In this document: positions 26,418-36,021 of the stretch, one piece after another
Layout of the letters: the number at the start of each line of letters is the position of its first letter
Numbering within the stretch: the first letter of the stretch is position 1
Assembly (NCBI GenBank): GCA_964221845.1
Contig: CAXPZW010000032.1
Span: 124,001 to 188,000 of the forward strand
From: CAXPZW01 sp964221845
GTDB lineage: Bacteria > Bacteroidota > Bacteroidia > Flavobacteriales_D > Sanyastnellaceae
Direction: 5' to 3'
DNA: 64,000 nt
The notes under the pieces: generated by a model
What the model was told of the DNA's origin: nothing
What the model saw: the letters and a program-made list of their open reading frames with translations, nothing else
Databases searched by the model: none
Program-made: the position numbers and the translations under genes

Positions 26418-27671
26418 TCAGGCCCGGTCGCTTTTTAGCGTGAAAAGTGTGATTTCAGGGAAGATTCCTACGCGCCCTGGGAAGGCCAAAAAGCCAAACC
26501 CGCGGTTGACGTATAACATCTGCTTCCCTACGTTATACAGGCCTGCCCAGCGTTTGTACACGAATTGAACCGGGCTAAACTTGAGCCCAATGGCTGGGAT
26601 TTCTATGCCCATCTGCAACCCGTGTGTGTGGCCGCTGAGGGTAAGATCAATGGCGGTTTTGTCCACCACGAGCTCCTCAAAGTGCGTGGGGTCGTGAGAC
26701 ATGAGGATTTGAAAGCGGTTGGGGTTGGAGCCTTTCATTGCTTTGCCCAGGTCTCCCTTTTGGAAGAATCCACGGCCCCAGTTGTGTACGCCCAAGAGCT
26801 CGAATGAATCCTCCCCATGGGTCAGTACTTCATGTTCGTCCTCCAGCAGGCGGAAGCCCATTTCTCCGTGGATTTCCTTGAGTCGCTTGACGCTGGCGGC
26901 CTCTTCTTCTTCGGTGAACTCGCCGTAGTGGGCGTAGTCGTGGTTGCCAAACACCGAGTATTTGCCATGCTTGGCGCGCAGTCCTCCCAACACATCAATG
27001 AAGGGTTCGGCTTCGTCGGCCACTTCGTTGACCATGTCGCCGGTAAACAGGATGTAATCGGGGTCCAAGCTGTTGATCATGTCCACGGCCTTTTGGACCG
27101 GGGCGGTATCTCCGGCAAAACTGCCTAAGTGCATGTCGGAAATCTGTACAATACGCAGCCCGTCCAAGCCATAGCCGATGCGATCCGAGGCAATTTCGCG
27201 CTCCAACACCCGGAATTTGTACTTGCCCACGGTCACGCCGTGCACAAACGCACCGAGGGTAACCGTACTGGCCGCCAAACCGGCCTTGGTCAAGAAATCT
27301 GCTCGGGAAATGCCGCTGCCTTCACTCCCATCGACCGCACCTCCTGGAAACAATTTGTACCAGCCCAAGCGCACCAAGTGCACAATGTCGTCGGTGAGGT
27401 TGAAGGCGATGAAAATGACTTTGGGCACCAGCAGGGTGAAGAACACGCCAAGCCAAAAATTGATGAGCCAGGGGTTGTGTGTGCGCAGTTCCCGGAAGTT
27501 GGACATAGTGACTGCAAAGCCGATGACTGCTGTGAGGCTGATTGCCCAATAGGCAATGGAGATCCACAAACGCGTGGGTTTACCCATACCTCGGGTCAAC
27601 AACCAAACGCCTTTGAAGACCAACAGGTCAATCAACAAAAACAACAACAACGGAATGATCAGGCGCGCCAT
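26418..27671 (-). CDS. Membrane-anchored metallophosphoesterase
   Basis: The 417-residue protein has about four N-terminal membrane segments and then a calcineurin-type phosphoesterase domain (residues ~165-400). The dimetal motifs are complete: SDMHLG, FTGDMVNE, FGNHDY, LMSHDP and SGHTHG. A TAT-like RADFLTKAG stretch sits just before a hydrophobic segment at residue ~135. The YaeI-like subgroup hydrolyses phosphodiesters such as those of lipid precursors; the substrate is unknown here. The ATG at 27671 is preferred to upstream codons because a full TAGTTTTG -7 box lies 20 nt before it. It diverges from bioB. Confidence 0.85.
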   Translation of the reverse strand: MARLIIPLLLFLLIDLLVFKGVWLLTRGMGKPTRLWISIAYWAISLTAVIGFAVTMSNFRELRTHNPWLINFWLGVFFTLLVPKVIFIAFNLTDDIVHLVRLGWYKLFPGGAVDGSEGSGISRADFLTKAGLAASTVTLGAFVHGVTVGKYKFRVLEREIASDRIGYGLDGLRIVQISDMHLGSFAGDTAPVQKAVDMINSLDPDYILFTGDMVNEVADEAEPFIDVLGGLRAKHGKYSVFGNHDYAHYGEFTEEEEAASVKRLKEIHGEMGFRLLEDEHEVLTHGEDSFELLGVHNWGRGFFQKGDLGKAMKGSNPNRFQILMSHDPTHFEELVVDKTAIDLTLSGHTHGLQMGIEIPAIGLKFSPVQFVYKRWAGLYNVGKQMLYVNRGFGFLAFPGRVGIFPEITLFTLKSDRA

Positions 27672-27691
27672 GCGGTGAAAGATTAGATCGG

Positions 27692-27699
27692 CAAAACTA
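27692..27699 (-). promoter_or_regulatory. -7 box of the metallophosphoesterase gene (TAGTTTTG)
   Basis: Full TAnnTTTG match on the minus strand, 20 nt before the ATG at 27671. Confidence 0.55.
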
Positions 27700-27793
27700 T
27701 CACATCCAACACCGGACATGGTGGATTGTTTTTGCCAATGAATGACAAAGGATAGGGACGGTTTCTGCTAATATTGCCCACCAAACTTTTGCC

Positions 27794-28768
27794 ATGAGTC
27801 AACGTCACGACTGGTCGCTCTCTGAGCTCCGCGACATCCACGATATGCCCCTGCTGGAACTGGTGTTCCGCGCTGCCACCGTTCACCGCGAACATCACGA
27901 TCCGCGCAAAGTGCAGGTCAGCAGCCTGTTGAGCGTCAAAACCGGAGGCTGCCCGGAGGATTGCGCGTACTGCCCTCAAGCGGCCCGTTACAACACCGAC
28001 GTTGACGTCCACAAAATGTTGGACCCGCGCATTGTCGTGGCCCGCGCCAAAAAAGCCAAGGAAGCCGGAGCATCGCGCATGTGCCTAGGCGCTGCCTGGC
28101 GAGAAGTGCGCGACAACCGCGACTTTGATAAGGTGATCGACATGGTCAAAGGCATCCGCGAACTGGACATGGAGGTGTGCTGCACCCTGGGCATGCTCAA
28201 CGAAGAGCAGGCCAAAAAGCTGGACGACGCCGGCGTGTACGCTTACAACCACAACATCGACACCTCCGAGGAGCACTACGAGGAAATCATTTCTACCCGC
28301 ACCTTTGACGACCGCTTGGACACGCTCAAAAACGTGCGCAAGACCAACATGACGATTTGTAGCGGCGGCATCATTGGCATGGGCGAATCCATCGAAGACC
28401 GCTTGGGCATGCTGCGTACCCTGTCGGGCCTGTCGCCCCACCCCGAGTCAGTGCCCATCAACGCTTTGGTGCCTGTAGAAGGTACGCCGTTGGCTGAGCA
28501 AGAACGCGTGCCGTTTGACCAATGGCTGCGCATGATTGCCACCGCGCGCATTGTGATGCCCACCAGCATGGTCCGCCTCAGCGCAGGCCGCACCGAACTG
28601 GGCGAAGCAGAACACGCCCTGCTGTTCTTGGCAGGAGCCAACTCCATTTTTGCTGGAGACCAACTGCTGACCACCCCCAACCCCGAATTCAGCTTCGACC
28701 AAGCCCTGCTTACCAAGCTGGGATTGGAACCCCAAGAAGCCTATGCCCACGCCCCAGAACACGCCTGA
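27794..28768 (+). CDS. bioB: Biotin synthase BioB
   Basis: BioB inserts sulfur into dethiobiotin, using radical SAM chemistry and an auxiliary [2Fe-2S] cluster as sulfur donor. The 324-residue protein has the radical SAM motif CPEDCAYC (Cys53, Cys57, Cys60). It also has the conserved YNHNIDTSEEHY and SGGIIGMGES stretches and the GRTEL region with the Arg that ligates the second cluster. Length is normal. The 3' end overlaps bioF by 26 bp, so the two biotin genes are translationally linked. TAATATTG at 27769-27776 is a one-mismatch -7 box. Other biotin genes are not in the window. Confidence 0.95.
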   Translation: MSQRHDWSLSELRDIHDMPLLELVFRAATVHREHHDPRKVQVSSLLSVKTGGCPEDCAYCPQAARYNTDVDVHKMLDPRIVVARAKKAKEAGASRMCLGAAWREVRDNRDFDKVIDMVKGIRELDMEVCCTLGMLNEEQAKKLDDAGVYAYNHNIDTSEEHYEEIISTRTFDDRLDTLKNVRKTNMTICSGGIIGMGESIEDRLGMLRTLSGLSPHPESVPINALVPVEGTPLAEQERVPFDQWLRMIATARIVMPTSMVRLSAGRTELGEAEHALLFLAGANSIFAGDQLLTTPNPEFSFDQALLTKLGLEPQEAYAHAPEHA

Positions 28769-29846
28769 GGCGCTCTTTGAGCAAGCGCTTGCCCGCATCG
28801 CTCCCGATCAACTTCGCAGCGAATACCCGCCGTTTGACGGTGTTGACTTTGCGGCCAACGATTATTTGGGGCTGGCTCAAACTCCTGTTTCTGCTGAGGC
28901 CCTTACAGGTGCCACAGGGTCTCGCCTGTTGAGTGGCGTGCATCCACAACTGCTGGCGCTTGAAAAAGCGCTCGCAGCACACCACCAGTCCGCCCATGCA
29001 TTGGTGTTCCCTTCGGCCTATCAAGCCAACCTTGCGCTGATCCAAAGCCTGGTCAACGCAGGTGGCCGTGTGGTGGTGGACAAGTACATCCACGCCAGTG
29101 TGATTGACGCTTTGCGTTTGGCTGAGGCCCCCATTACCCGTTTTCGTCACAACGACCCCGAACACCTCGCACAAATCTTGGCCGAGGCTCCTGACACGCC
29201 CACGTTTGTGGTGACCGAAGCCGTATATAGCATTCATGGCAATCGTGCCCCGGTGGCTGATTTGCTGGAGGTGTGCGAGGCAACAGGCGCGCTCTTGGTG
29301 TTGGACGAAGCCCACAGCTGCGGCTGGATGGGCAGCGGTGGCCGCGGCCTGGCACTGGCCTTGGACGTGGCCGATCGCATCCCCGTTCGCGTGCTGGGCT
29401 TTGGCAAGGCCTGGGGCGCAAGCGGAGGCGCCCTGCTTACAGGAGCTGCCCACCGCCAGTGGATGCTGAACACCAGCCGCGCCTTGATTTACAGCACGGC
29501 TTTATCTCCCTTGTGGTGTGCGCTGTTGTTGGACCGGTTGCGCGCTGTGGACGCCGCTGAACCCCAACGCATCCAACTGCACAAACACTTGACCTGGTGG
29601 GGCGAGCGCACGGGCAAAACTCCCTCCTCTCCCATCCAATTCTTGCCCTGCGCCGACAACTCCACTGCCCTGCATGCTTCCAAGGCCTTGTTGGGATTGG
29701 GCATGCGTGCGCTCCCGATTCGAAAGCCCACCGCTCCCGGGGGGCAGCCGGGCCTGAGAATCAACCTGTCAGCAGCCCACACCCGCGAGCAACTCAAGGC
29801 CTTGGCAGCCGCATTGGACGTGTGCCTTCCCGGGTGGAATTCGTAG
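28743..29846 (+). CDS. bioF: 8-amino-7-oxononanoate synthase BioF
   Basis: BioF is a PLP enzyme of the alpha-oxoamine synthase group. It condenses pimeloyl-thioester with alanine in the first dedicated ring step of biotin synthesis. The 367 residues show NDYLGLA near the start, GSRLLSGVHPQL for substrate binding, VLDEAHSCG with the PLP-contacting Asp and His, and GFGKAWGASGGA with the Schiff-base lysine. Slightly shorter than the 380-390 residue average. Overlap with bioB supports the biotin role over the related 2-amino-3-ketobutyrate ligase. Confidence 0.92.
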   Translation: MPTPQNTPEALFEQALARIAPDQLRSEYPPFDGVDFAANDYLGLAQTPVSAEALTGATGSRLLSGVHPQLLALEKALAAHHQSAHALVFPSAYQANLALIQSLVNAGGRVVVDKYIHASVIDALRLAEAPITRFRHNDPEHLAQILAEAPDTPTFVVTEAVYSIHGNRAPVADLLEVCEATGALLVLDEAHSCGWMGSGGRGLALALDVADRIPVRVLGFGKAWGASGGALLTGAAHRQWMLNTSRALIYSTALSPLWCALLLDRLRAVDAAEPQRIQLHKHLTWWGERTGKTPSSPIQFLPCADNSTALHASKALLGLGMRALPIRKPTAPGGQPGLRINLSAAHTREQLKALAAALDVCLPGWNS

Positions 29847-29868
29847 TGCGGAGTCCGCGCGCCTTGTT

Positions 29869-29876
29869 TACTTTCG
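29869..29876 (+). promoter_or_regulatory. -7-like box (TACTTTCG) for the DUF4340-like gene
   Basis: TAnnTTCG ending 6 nt before the ATG at 29883. It implies a transcript with almost no leader. Confidence 0.4.
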
Positions 29877-29882
29877 CAGCGT

Positions 29883-30911
29883 ATGAAACGGAACTTGTTC
29901 TTGCTCTTTGTTTTGATCGTGCTCACCGGAGTGGCGTGGCTGCTCCGAGATGCCGGCATGTCCGACCGCACCTCTACGACCACCCCTTTGAGCGATTTTG
30001 CCATTGAGGACACCGCTTCGGTGGATCAGATTTTCATTGCCGACCAAGACGGCAACACCTCTTTGCTCGTGCGTCAAGAGGACAAGACTTGGCGCGTGAA
30101 CGATAAGTACCGTGCCACCGATTACAAGGTGCAGAACCTGTTGAACGGGTTTAAGAACATTGCGGTGAAAGCTCAAGTCCCCACCGCCACCAAGCCTGGA
30201 GTAATTTCCATGATCGCAGGACGCGGTCGCAAGGTGGAGATCTACCAGAACGGTCAATTGAGCAAGACCTGGCTCATCGGCACATGTACCCCCGACCACT
30301 TCGGCACCTACATGGTACTCGAAACCCCAGAAGCAGGGCGTTCTTCTGAGCCGTTCATCATGCGCATGGAAGGGTTCTCGGGCTGTTTGCGCCAGCGCTA
30401 CTTTGCATGGGAAAAGGAATGGCGCCACACCGGCATTTTCAACTACCCCACCTTGGACCTCGCACGCGTGGAGCTCACCAACCACGAAAGCCCCGACAAC
30501 AGCTTTGACATCCGCTACGGCGGAGGCAACGCGCTGGAATTGCACGCTCCCCTCTTGCAAAAGCAAGTACCCGTATTTGACACCTTGGCGGTGAAAGACT
30601 ACCTACTGCTCTACAAAAAGGTACACTGCGAAACCTACACCAGCTACCTTGAGGACAACCAAGAGGATTCCTTGCGCAACGCGATGCCGGCCTTCACCAT
30701 CCGCGTGACCGACAACACAGGCGGGGTCAAAAAAGTGGACCTGCACTGGAAGAAGTCCGAGAAAGTCCAAATGGATCCCGAAGGCAACGTGATGGCGCAC
30801 GACGGGGACCGCATGTACGCGGTACTGGCCAGCGGCGAGGTGGCCCTGGTGCAGCGCTACACCTTTGACCCGCTACTGGGGGGCATCGCACGATTTGCGC
30901 CCAAGCCTTGA
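29883..30911 (+). CDS. DUF4340-like membrane-anchored periplasmic protein
   Basis: The 342-residue protein starts with a single N-terminal membrane anchor (NLFLLFVLIVLTGVAWLL), leaving the rest in the periplasm. Residues ~40-150 resemble DUF4340: a strand with LLVRQEDKTWRVN, a helix KVQNLLNGFKNI and a beta sheet. Such proteins are often found with gliding or ABC-transport genes, but none is adjacent here. No catalytic motif is visible. A TACTTTCG -7-like box ends 6 nt before the start. Confidence 0.6.
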   Translation: MKRNLFLLFVLIVLTGVAWLLRDAGMSDRTSTTTPLSDFAIEDTASVDQIFIADQDGNTSLLVRQEDKTWRVNDKYRATDYKVQNLLNGFKNIAVKAQVPTATKPGVISMIAGRGRKVEIYQNGQLSKTWLIGTCTPDHFGTYMVLETPEAGRSSEPFIMRMEGFSGCLRQRYFAWEKEWRHTGIFNYPTLDLARVELTNHESPDNSFDIRYGGGNALELHAPLLQKQVPVFDTLAVKDYLLLYKKVHCETYTSYLEDNQEDSLRNAMPAFTIRVTDNTGGVKKVDLHWKKSEKVQMDPEGNVMAHDGDRMYAVLASGEVALVQRYTFDPLLGGIARFAPKP

Positions 30912-31048
30912 TCCGCGATCAACCGGGTGGTTCCTCTTGGATGCAGCACCAGAGATTTCGAGCATAGCATCCTGCAACGTCTCCGATTCTCCACATTGGA
31001 AGAAGCCACTTGGTGCAAGTGCTACATGGCCTGCAACAGTATCTCTAC

Positions 31049-32419
31049 TCAACGATTGAACGTATTGGTAAAGGCGGCGCCGATGACCCGGTCGTAGCCC
31101 AGGGCTTGGTCCCAGTTGTAGGCAAAGACCGTGTAGATGTTGTGCGTTTGACGGTGTGACCCTTCAAGCATGGCCAGGTCCACCACGCCGGCACTGTGCT
31201 CCACCACTGCATACTGGTAATTGGTGAAGCCTTGCTTGAGCATGACTTCCAACTCGTAGCTGCGGCTGGCCGGGTTGTAGTGCATCTTGAAGCGCTCTTG
31301 GGTTTGGAAGTCCGAAAGGGCTCCAAACACATACACCTCGGCATGGGTCATTTCCACGTCGTAGGGCAAGCGGAAGTGATGGAAAACGTACTCCGCTTCG
31401 AGGTTGGAGTCGCCGGCGTCGTCGTTTTTGACAAAGAATTTGCCTTCGATGTCGCCCTGGGTGCGGTATTGCTTGAAGGATCGGCGTCCAAAAGCCTTGA
31501 CCCAGCAGTGCACATCTCCTTGCCAAATGCCAATGCTGTCGATTTCATAAGACTTGAACCCGAGGGACTTGGTGTCGATGGCGCGCCACTCATTGCCGCC
31601 GTCGAAGTTGTTTTCGCGGCTGTAATCGTAGCTGAGTTCGGTGCCTTTGACAAAGCGGGGTTGGAGGTCGGTGATGGCGTTGTCCCAGCGGTTGTTCTGG
31701 AGCAGCGCCACGTGGAAGTCGGTGTAGGGGTTGATGATGTCAAACCCCGGGTGATGCACCTCAAAGTCCAACTCTTGACGGTAGCGGGCATCTTCCACAG
31801 CGGTGGCTTCGCGCACGTTGGTGGCCACCGTCACCAGCCGTTCGTACACCACCATGCGCCGTGAAAGCACGAGTTGGGTGGGGTCTGCGTCCTCGTAGAC
31901 CACCAGCAAGTAGTTGCCGCTGAGGCTCACCGAGCTCATGTCGTTGGGGAACTGGGCCGAGTAATGCGTGTAGCCCCGCATAGTGTTGAACGAATCCTCA
32001 ATGTCAGAAATGGAGTTTTCGGCAAAGCCATTCATGTAAGCGACGGACTCCAGGTCGGACGGTTGCCAGTCGTGGGTGCAGTGGATGAGTGTGAAGTACA
32101 GGTCGCGGTAGTCGGCGTTGAGGTCGTCGAAGTGGAGCTCAAGGATGCCGTCGGACCCGAGCAACAAGTAGGGTTCGGAGAGTTGCGCGTCGGAAGGATA
32201 ACACTGTACGGTGCGGATGGCGGGGTCATAGACGTGGTTGTCGTACACCAATTCTTCAGGCCAGTCGTTGGGGTCGATGGAAGAAGTCACCGGGTGCGGT
32301 GGAAAACTCGCAGCGCGCATAGGGGTCAAAACGCCCGCCATCAGAACACACACCAAAGCCGCTGTAAATCCCAACCTACATGGGCTCGAAGTGATTGAAA
32401 TACGGGGAGTTTCACCCAT
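31049..32419 (-). CDS. Type IX secretion system plug protein (DUF5103)
   Basis: The 456-residue protein has a signal peptide (hydrophobic segment at residues ~17-37, cleavage near MRAAS) and then the DUF5103 pattern: YDNHVYDPAIRTVQCYPS, LHFDDLNADYRDLYFTLIHCTHDW, a SLSGNYLLVVYED strand and the C-terminal MLKQGFTNYQYAV with YDR. DUF5103 proteins are known as the plug that closes the lateral channel of the SprA translocon in the outer membrane. It is encoded singly, away from other T9SS genes. A perfect TTTAGAA/TTCTAAA inverted repeat lies right in front of the start and overlaps the -7-like TAGAATCG. Confidence 0.85.
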   Translation of the reverse strand: MGETPRISITSSPCRLGFTAALVCVLMAGVLTPMRAASFPPHPVTSSIDPNDWPEELVYDNHVYDPAIRTVQCYPSDAQLSEPYLLLGSDGILELHFDDLNADYRDLYFTLIHCTHDWQPSDLESVAYMNGFAENSISDIEDSFNTMRGYTHYSAQFPNDMSSVSLSGNYLLVVYEDADPTQLVLSRRMVVYERLVTVATNVREATAVEDARYRQELDFEVHHPGFDIINPYTDFHVALLQNNRWDNAITDLQPRFVKGTELSYDYSRENNFDGGNEWRAIDTKSLGFKSYEIDSIGIWQGDVHCWVKAFGRRSFKQYRTQGDIEGKFFVKNDDAGDSNLEAEYVFHHFRLPYDVEMTHAEVYVFGALSDFQTQERFKMHYNPASRSYELEVMLKQGFTNYQYAVVEHSAGVVDLAMLEGSHRQTHNIYTVFAYNWDQALGYDRVIGAAFTNTFNR

Positions 32420-32421
32420 TG

Positions 32422-32438
32422 TTTAGAACGATTCTAAA
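32422..32438. promoter_or_regulatory. Inverted repeat in front of the T9SS plug gene
   Basis: A perfect 7-bp inverted repeat, TTTAGAA and TTCTAAA separated by 3 bp, lies 2 bp before the plug gene start. It contains TAGAATCG (32429-32436, minus strand), a one-mismatch -7 box. This looks like an operator, though no regulator is known. Confidence 0.4.
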
Positions 32439-32485
32439 TTGATTCTCCGAGGCCTTGTCCACCAAAGCCAAGGGAGCCAATTGAT

Positions 32486-32493
32486 TAATTTTG
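32486..32493 (+). promoter_or_regulatory. -7 box of the nqr operon (TAATTTTG)
   Basis: Full TAnnTTTG match 29 nt before the nqrA ATG. Confidence 0.55.
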
Positions 32494-32522
32494 CCGATCG
32501 AATTTAACGCCAAGTCCCAATA

Positions 32523-33875
32523 ATGTCGAAATCATTTCGAATTCGGAGAGGAACAGACATCCGTCTGGTCGGCGAAGCCTCCCAAAACGTCGCGGACGCC
32601 CCACGTGGTGCCGTGTACGCAGTGCAACCCACGGACTTCCATGGGTTGGTTCCCAAACTCGTGATCAAAGAGGGTGCCACGGTGCAAGCCGGTTCACCGC
32701 TGTTTTACGACAAGTACAACGACCGTGTACAGTTCACCTCGCCGGTGAGCGGTACGGTCAAAGCCATTGTGCGAGGCGCCAAGCGTCGCATCCTGGAAGT
32801 ACAGATCGAAGCAGACGGCCAAGACACCTTCCACAAGCACAACGCCCCTGGCGCTACTGGCTCGCGTGAAGCAGTCGTGGAAGCCCTGTTGGCGAGCGGC
32901 ATGTGGCCGAGCATTCAACAACGTCCCTTCAGCGTGGTGGCCAACCCGGCCGACGCCCCCAAGGCCATCTTCGTGAGCGGCTTTGATAGCGCCCCCCTCG
33001 CTCCAGATCCGGACTTCGTGATGCAGGAACGCGAGGCAGACTTCCAAAACGGCATGAAAGCCCTTGTGACCCTGGCAGCAGGCAAGCCTGTTCACCTCGG
33101 TGTCCGCAAGGGTTCTTCGTTTTATAAAGCCCAAGACGGGGTGACCATCAACACCTTTGAAGGTCCCCACCCTGCCGGCAACGTCGGCGTACAAATCCAC
33201 CGTGTATCGCCCATCAACAAGGGCGAAGTGGTGTGGACCGTACGTCCGCAAGACGTGGCCAACATCGGCCGCTTCCTGGAAACCGGTGAGGCGCGCTTCG
33301 ACCGCACCTTTGCCATTGCAGGTAGCAAAGCGTCCAACGCTCAGTACCTCAAAGGCCGCGCTGGTCAGCCCTTGAAATCAGTGGCGTCACACATCGAGGC
33401 CGACAACGCCCGTGTGATTTCAGGCGATGCCCTGAGCGGTACCCAAACCACACTCGACGGTTACCTCGGTTTCTACGACCACCTGGTGACTGCCCTTCCT
33501 GAAGGCCACGAGCCCCAGTTCTTCCTCACCGATGGCTGGTTGAGCCCAGGTCTCAGCAAGTTCTCGCTCTCACGCGCCTTCCCTACCTGGTTGCTGCCCA
33601 AGAGCAAGAAGTTCGATTTGAACACCAACATGAACGGCGAGCCGCGTGCCTTTGTAGTGACCGGCCAGTACGACGCGGTGTTCCCCTTCGACATCTACCC
33701 TGTGCAGTTGGTCAAGGCCATCATGGTCAACGACATCGACGCCATGGAGAAACTCGGGATTTACGAGATAGCACCTGAAGACTTTGCCCTGTGCGAGTAC
33801 GCGTGCACCTCGAAAATCGAAGTTCAACGCATCGTACGCGAAGGCCTGGACGTGGTCCAGGAAGAGTGCGCTTAA
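32523..33875 (+). CDS. nqrA: Na+-translocating NADH:quinone reductase subunit A
   Basis: NqrA is the cytoplasmic, membrane-associated subunit of the Na+-pumping NADH:quinone oxidoreductase, near the quinone site. The 450 residues cover the whole family length. The N-terminal region (IRRGTDIRLVG, then SPVSGTVKAIVRGAKRRILEVQIE) resembles the biotinyl-like barrel also seen in RnfC, but without its iron-sulfur motifs, which sets it apart from Rnf. The TDGWLSPGLSKFSLSRAFPTWLLP stretch is typical of Bacteroidota NqrA. It is the first of six genes in canonical order, with 95 nt to nqrB and only 10-21 nt between the others. Confidence 0.94.
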   Translation: MSKSFRIRRGTDIRLVGEASQNVADAPRGAVYAVQPTDFHGLVPKLVIKEGATVQAGSPLFYDKYNDRVQFTSPVSGTVKAIVRGAKRRILEVQIEADGQDTFHKHNAPGATGSREAVVEALLASGMWPSIQQRPFSVVANPADAPKAIFVSGFDSAPLAPDPDFVMQEREADFQNGMKALVTLAAGKPVHLGVRKGSSFYKAQDGVTINTFEGPHPAGNVGVQIHRVSPINKGEVVWTVRPQDVANIGRFLETGEARFDRTFAIAGSKASNAQYLKGRAGQPLKSVASHIEADNARVISGDALSGTQTTLDGYLGFYDHLVTALPEGHEPQFFLTDGWLSPGLSKFSLSRAFPTWLLPKSKKFDLNTNMNGEPRAFVVTGQYDAVFPFDIYPVQLVKAIMVNDIDAMEKLGIYEIAPEDFALCEYACTSKIEVQRIVREGLDVVQEECA

Positions 33876-33970
33876 GAAAACGACTCCGGAACCGCTGAAA
33901 ACGCCCCTCAGCTCGAAACCTCGACGCTCAAGAACAGGTTAACCCAGCAGACTCCGAACGATCTACAGAT

Positions 33971-35200
33971 ATGAAAGCATTACGCTCATTTCTCGACAAC
34001 AAAGTCAAGCCCCACTTTGAAGAAGGTGGCAAGCTGAAGCGCTTTTGGGTGGTGTACGACTCGCTCGACACCTTTGCCTTTGTACCCGGTCACGTGACCA
34101 AAGGCGGTACCCACATCAAAGACGGCATCGACCTCAAGCGCACCATGTTCTTGGTGATTGTGGCCATGATTCCGTGTTTGCTCTTCGGCACATGGAACAT
34201 CGGTCACCAGCACTTGCTGAGCATTGGTGAAATCACCCCGGCTGACGCTTGGACCGCCCAGTTTGGCGCCAAGATCCTCACCGGTTTGATCAAAGTACTT
34301 CCGCTGATTGTGGTCAGCTACGGTGTGGGACTCGGCATCGAGTTCATCTTCGCCGGCATCCGCAAGCACAGCATCAACGAAGGTTTCCTGGTTTCCGGGA
34401 TGCTCATTCCACTCATCATGCCGGTGGACGTTCCACTTTGGATGGTGGGCGCCGCTACCGCATTTGCTGTAGTGATTGGTAAAGAGGTCTTCGGTGGTAC
34501 CGGTATGAACATCCTCAATGTAGCGCTTACCGCGCGTGCGTTCCTGTTCTTCGCCTACCCTACCAAAATGGCCGGTGACATCTGGATCCACGTAGCCGAC
34601 GCTGGCGCAAAAGTGGTCGATGGCTACACCGGTGCAACCGCACTCGGTCACTTGGCCACCACTGTAAAAGAGCCCGGAACCATCGACGCCACCATGGCCA
34701 TGATGGGTGACGGCGGCCAGTTCTCCTTCATGAATTGCTTGATCGGAACCATTCCCGGTTGTGTGGGTGAAACCTCAGCCATCGCTTGCGCCATTGGTGC
34801 TGCGCTGCTGATCTGGACCGGCATCGGTTCGGCCCGCGTGATCTTGAGCTTCCTGGCCGGTGGTTTGGTGATGGGCTTCCTGTTCAACGCCATCGGTGCC
34901 AACGCCTTTATGGAAGTGTCTCCACTGCACCAAATCGTGATGGGTGGCTTCATGTTCGGTATGGTCTTCATGGCCACCGACCCTGTGACTGCAGCCCAAA
35001 CGGCACAAGGAAAAATTTGGTACGGCTTCTTCGGCGGCTTCTTCTCGATTCTGATTCGCGTCTTCAACCCCGCCTATCCTGAAGGCGTAATGATGGCGAT
35101 CCTGTTCATGAACGTGATGGCTCCGATGATCGACCACTACGTGATCCAAGCCAACATCAACAAACGCATGAAACGCACCGCAGCTGTCGCAGCGGCCTAA
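33971..35200 (+). CDS. nqrB: Na+-translocating NADH:quinone reductase subunit B
   Basis: NqrB is the main membrane subunit with about ten helices and forms part of the Na+ path. Thr223 in the motif D-G-Y-T-G-A-T-A-L (residues 217-225) is the site for covalent FMN attachment by ApbE; that gene follows the operon. A glycine-rich helix with FGGTGMNILNVALTARAFLFFAYP is also conserved. The 409 residues match the family length. Confidence 0.95.
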   Translation: MKALRSFLDNKVKPHFEEGGKLKRFWVVYDSLDTFAFVPGHVTKGGTHIKDGIDLKRTMFLVIVAMIPCLLFGTWNIGHQHLLSIGEITPADAWTAQFGAKILTGLIKVLPLIVVSYGVGLGIEFIFAGIRKHSINEGFLVSGMLIPLIMPVDVPLWMVGAATAFAVVIGKEVFGGTGMNILNVALTARAFLFFAYPTKMAGDIWIHVADAGAKVVDGYTGATALGHLATTVKEPGTIDATMAMMGDGGQFSFMNCLIGTIPGCVGETSAIACAIGAALLIWTGIGSARVILSFLAGGLVMGFLFNAIGANAFMEVSPLHQIVMGGFMFGMVFMATDPVTAAQTAQGKIWYGFFGGFFSILIRVFNPAYPEGVMMAILFMNVMAPMIDHYVIQANINKRMKRTAAVAAA

Positions 35201-35210
35201 CTCAGCACTT

Positions 35211-36011
35211 ATGGCAATCAACAAGAACAGCAACGGTTTTACCTTCTTCTTCGCCATCGCTTTGGTGGTGGTGTTTGGTGCCTCGCTCTCTATCCTGAAG
35301 TCGAGCCTCAAGCCCATCCAGGACAAAAACGCGGCAGTCAAGAAGAAAATGGACATCCTCGGCGCCATCAAGGTGGAAAGCACCCGCGAGAACGCCGATG
35401 TCAAGTTTGAAGAGCTCCTTAAGGATTCTTACGTGATCAACGCCAAAGGCGAGAAAGTGGCCGACGGTCCTTCTGCCCTGGACGTGGACGTGAAAAAGGA
35501 CTTCCGCTCTAAAGTGAGCCGTAAGACCAAAGAATTCAAAGGCGATCCCGAAGGACTGCAAGCAGCCCTGGAAGCCGAGAGCGAATTGTACTTCCCGGTA
35601 TTTGTGTTTGAGCAAGACGGTCAAGACCTCACCGTGGTTCCTATGGTAGGCTCAGGCCTCTGGGGTCCTATCTGGGGCTTTGTCTCAGTAGAGGACGACA
35701 AGAAGACCATCTACGGATGCAAGTTTGATCACAAGACCGAGACCCCGGGGCTGGGTGCTGAGATCAAAGAGGACCTGTTCCTCGACCGCTTTGACCCTTC
35801 GAAAGAAGCCGCAAGCTCGCGCGTATTGATGCCGGGCAGCAGCAAGATCTTCGAAGTAATCAAAGGAGGCGCTGCTCCTACCAAAGAAAACCAGGTGGAA
35901 GGCATCACCGGTGGCACCATCACTTCCAAAGGTGTGGAAGAGATGATGAACCGCACCTTCAGCATCTACTACAAGCATTTTCAAACCGGCACAGCTCAGC
36001 TGAACCGCTAA
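35211..36011 (+). CDS. nqrC: Na+-translocating NADH:quinone reductase subunit C
   Basis: NqrC is a periplasmic flavoprotein held by one N-terminal helix (FTFFFAIALVVVFGASLSIL). The 266-residue chain has the FMN-binding motif T-G-G-T-I-T-S; Thr236 is the predicted covalent FMN site. The central WGPIWGFV and GLGAEI stretches are typical. It starts 10 nt after nqrB. Confidence 0.94.
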   Translation: MAINKNSNGFTFFFAIALVVVFGASLSILKSSLKPIQDKNAAVKKKMDILGAIKVESTRENADVKFEELLKDSYVINAKGEKVADGPSALDVDVKKDFRSKVSRKTKEFKGDPEGLQAALEAESELYFPVFVFEQDGQDLTVVPMVGSGLWGPIWGFVSVEDDKKTIYGCKFDHKTETPGLGAEIKEDLFLDRFDPSKEAASSRVLMPGSSKIFEVIKGGAAPTKENQVEGITGGTITSKGVEEMMNRTFSIYYKHFQTGTAQLNR

Positions 36012-36021
36012 TCCCGCAGTC

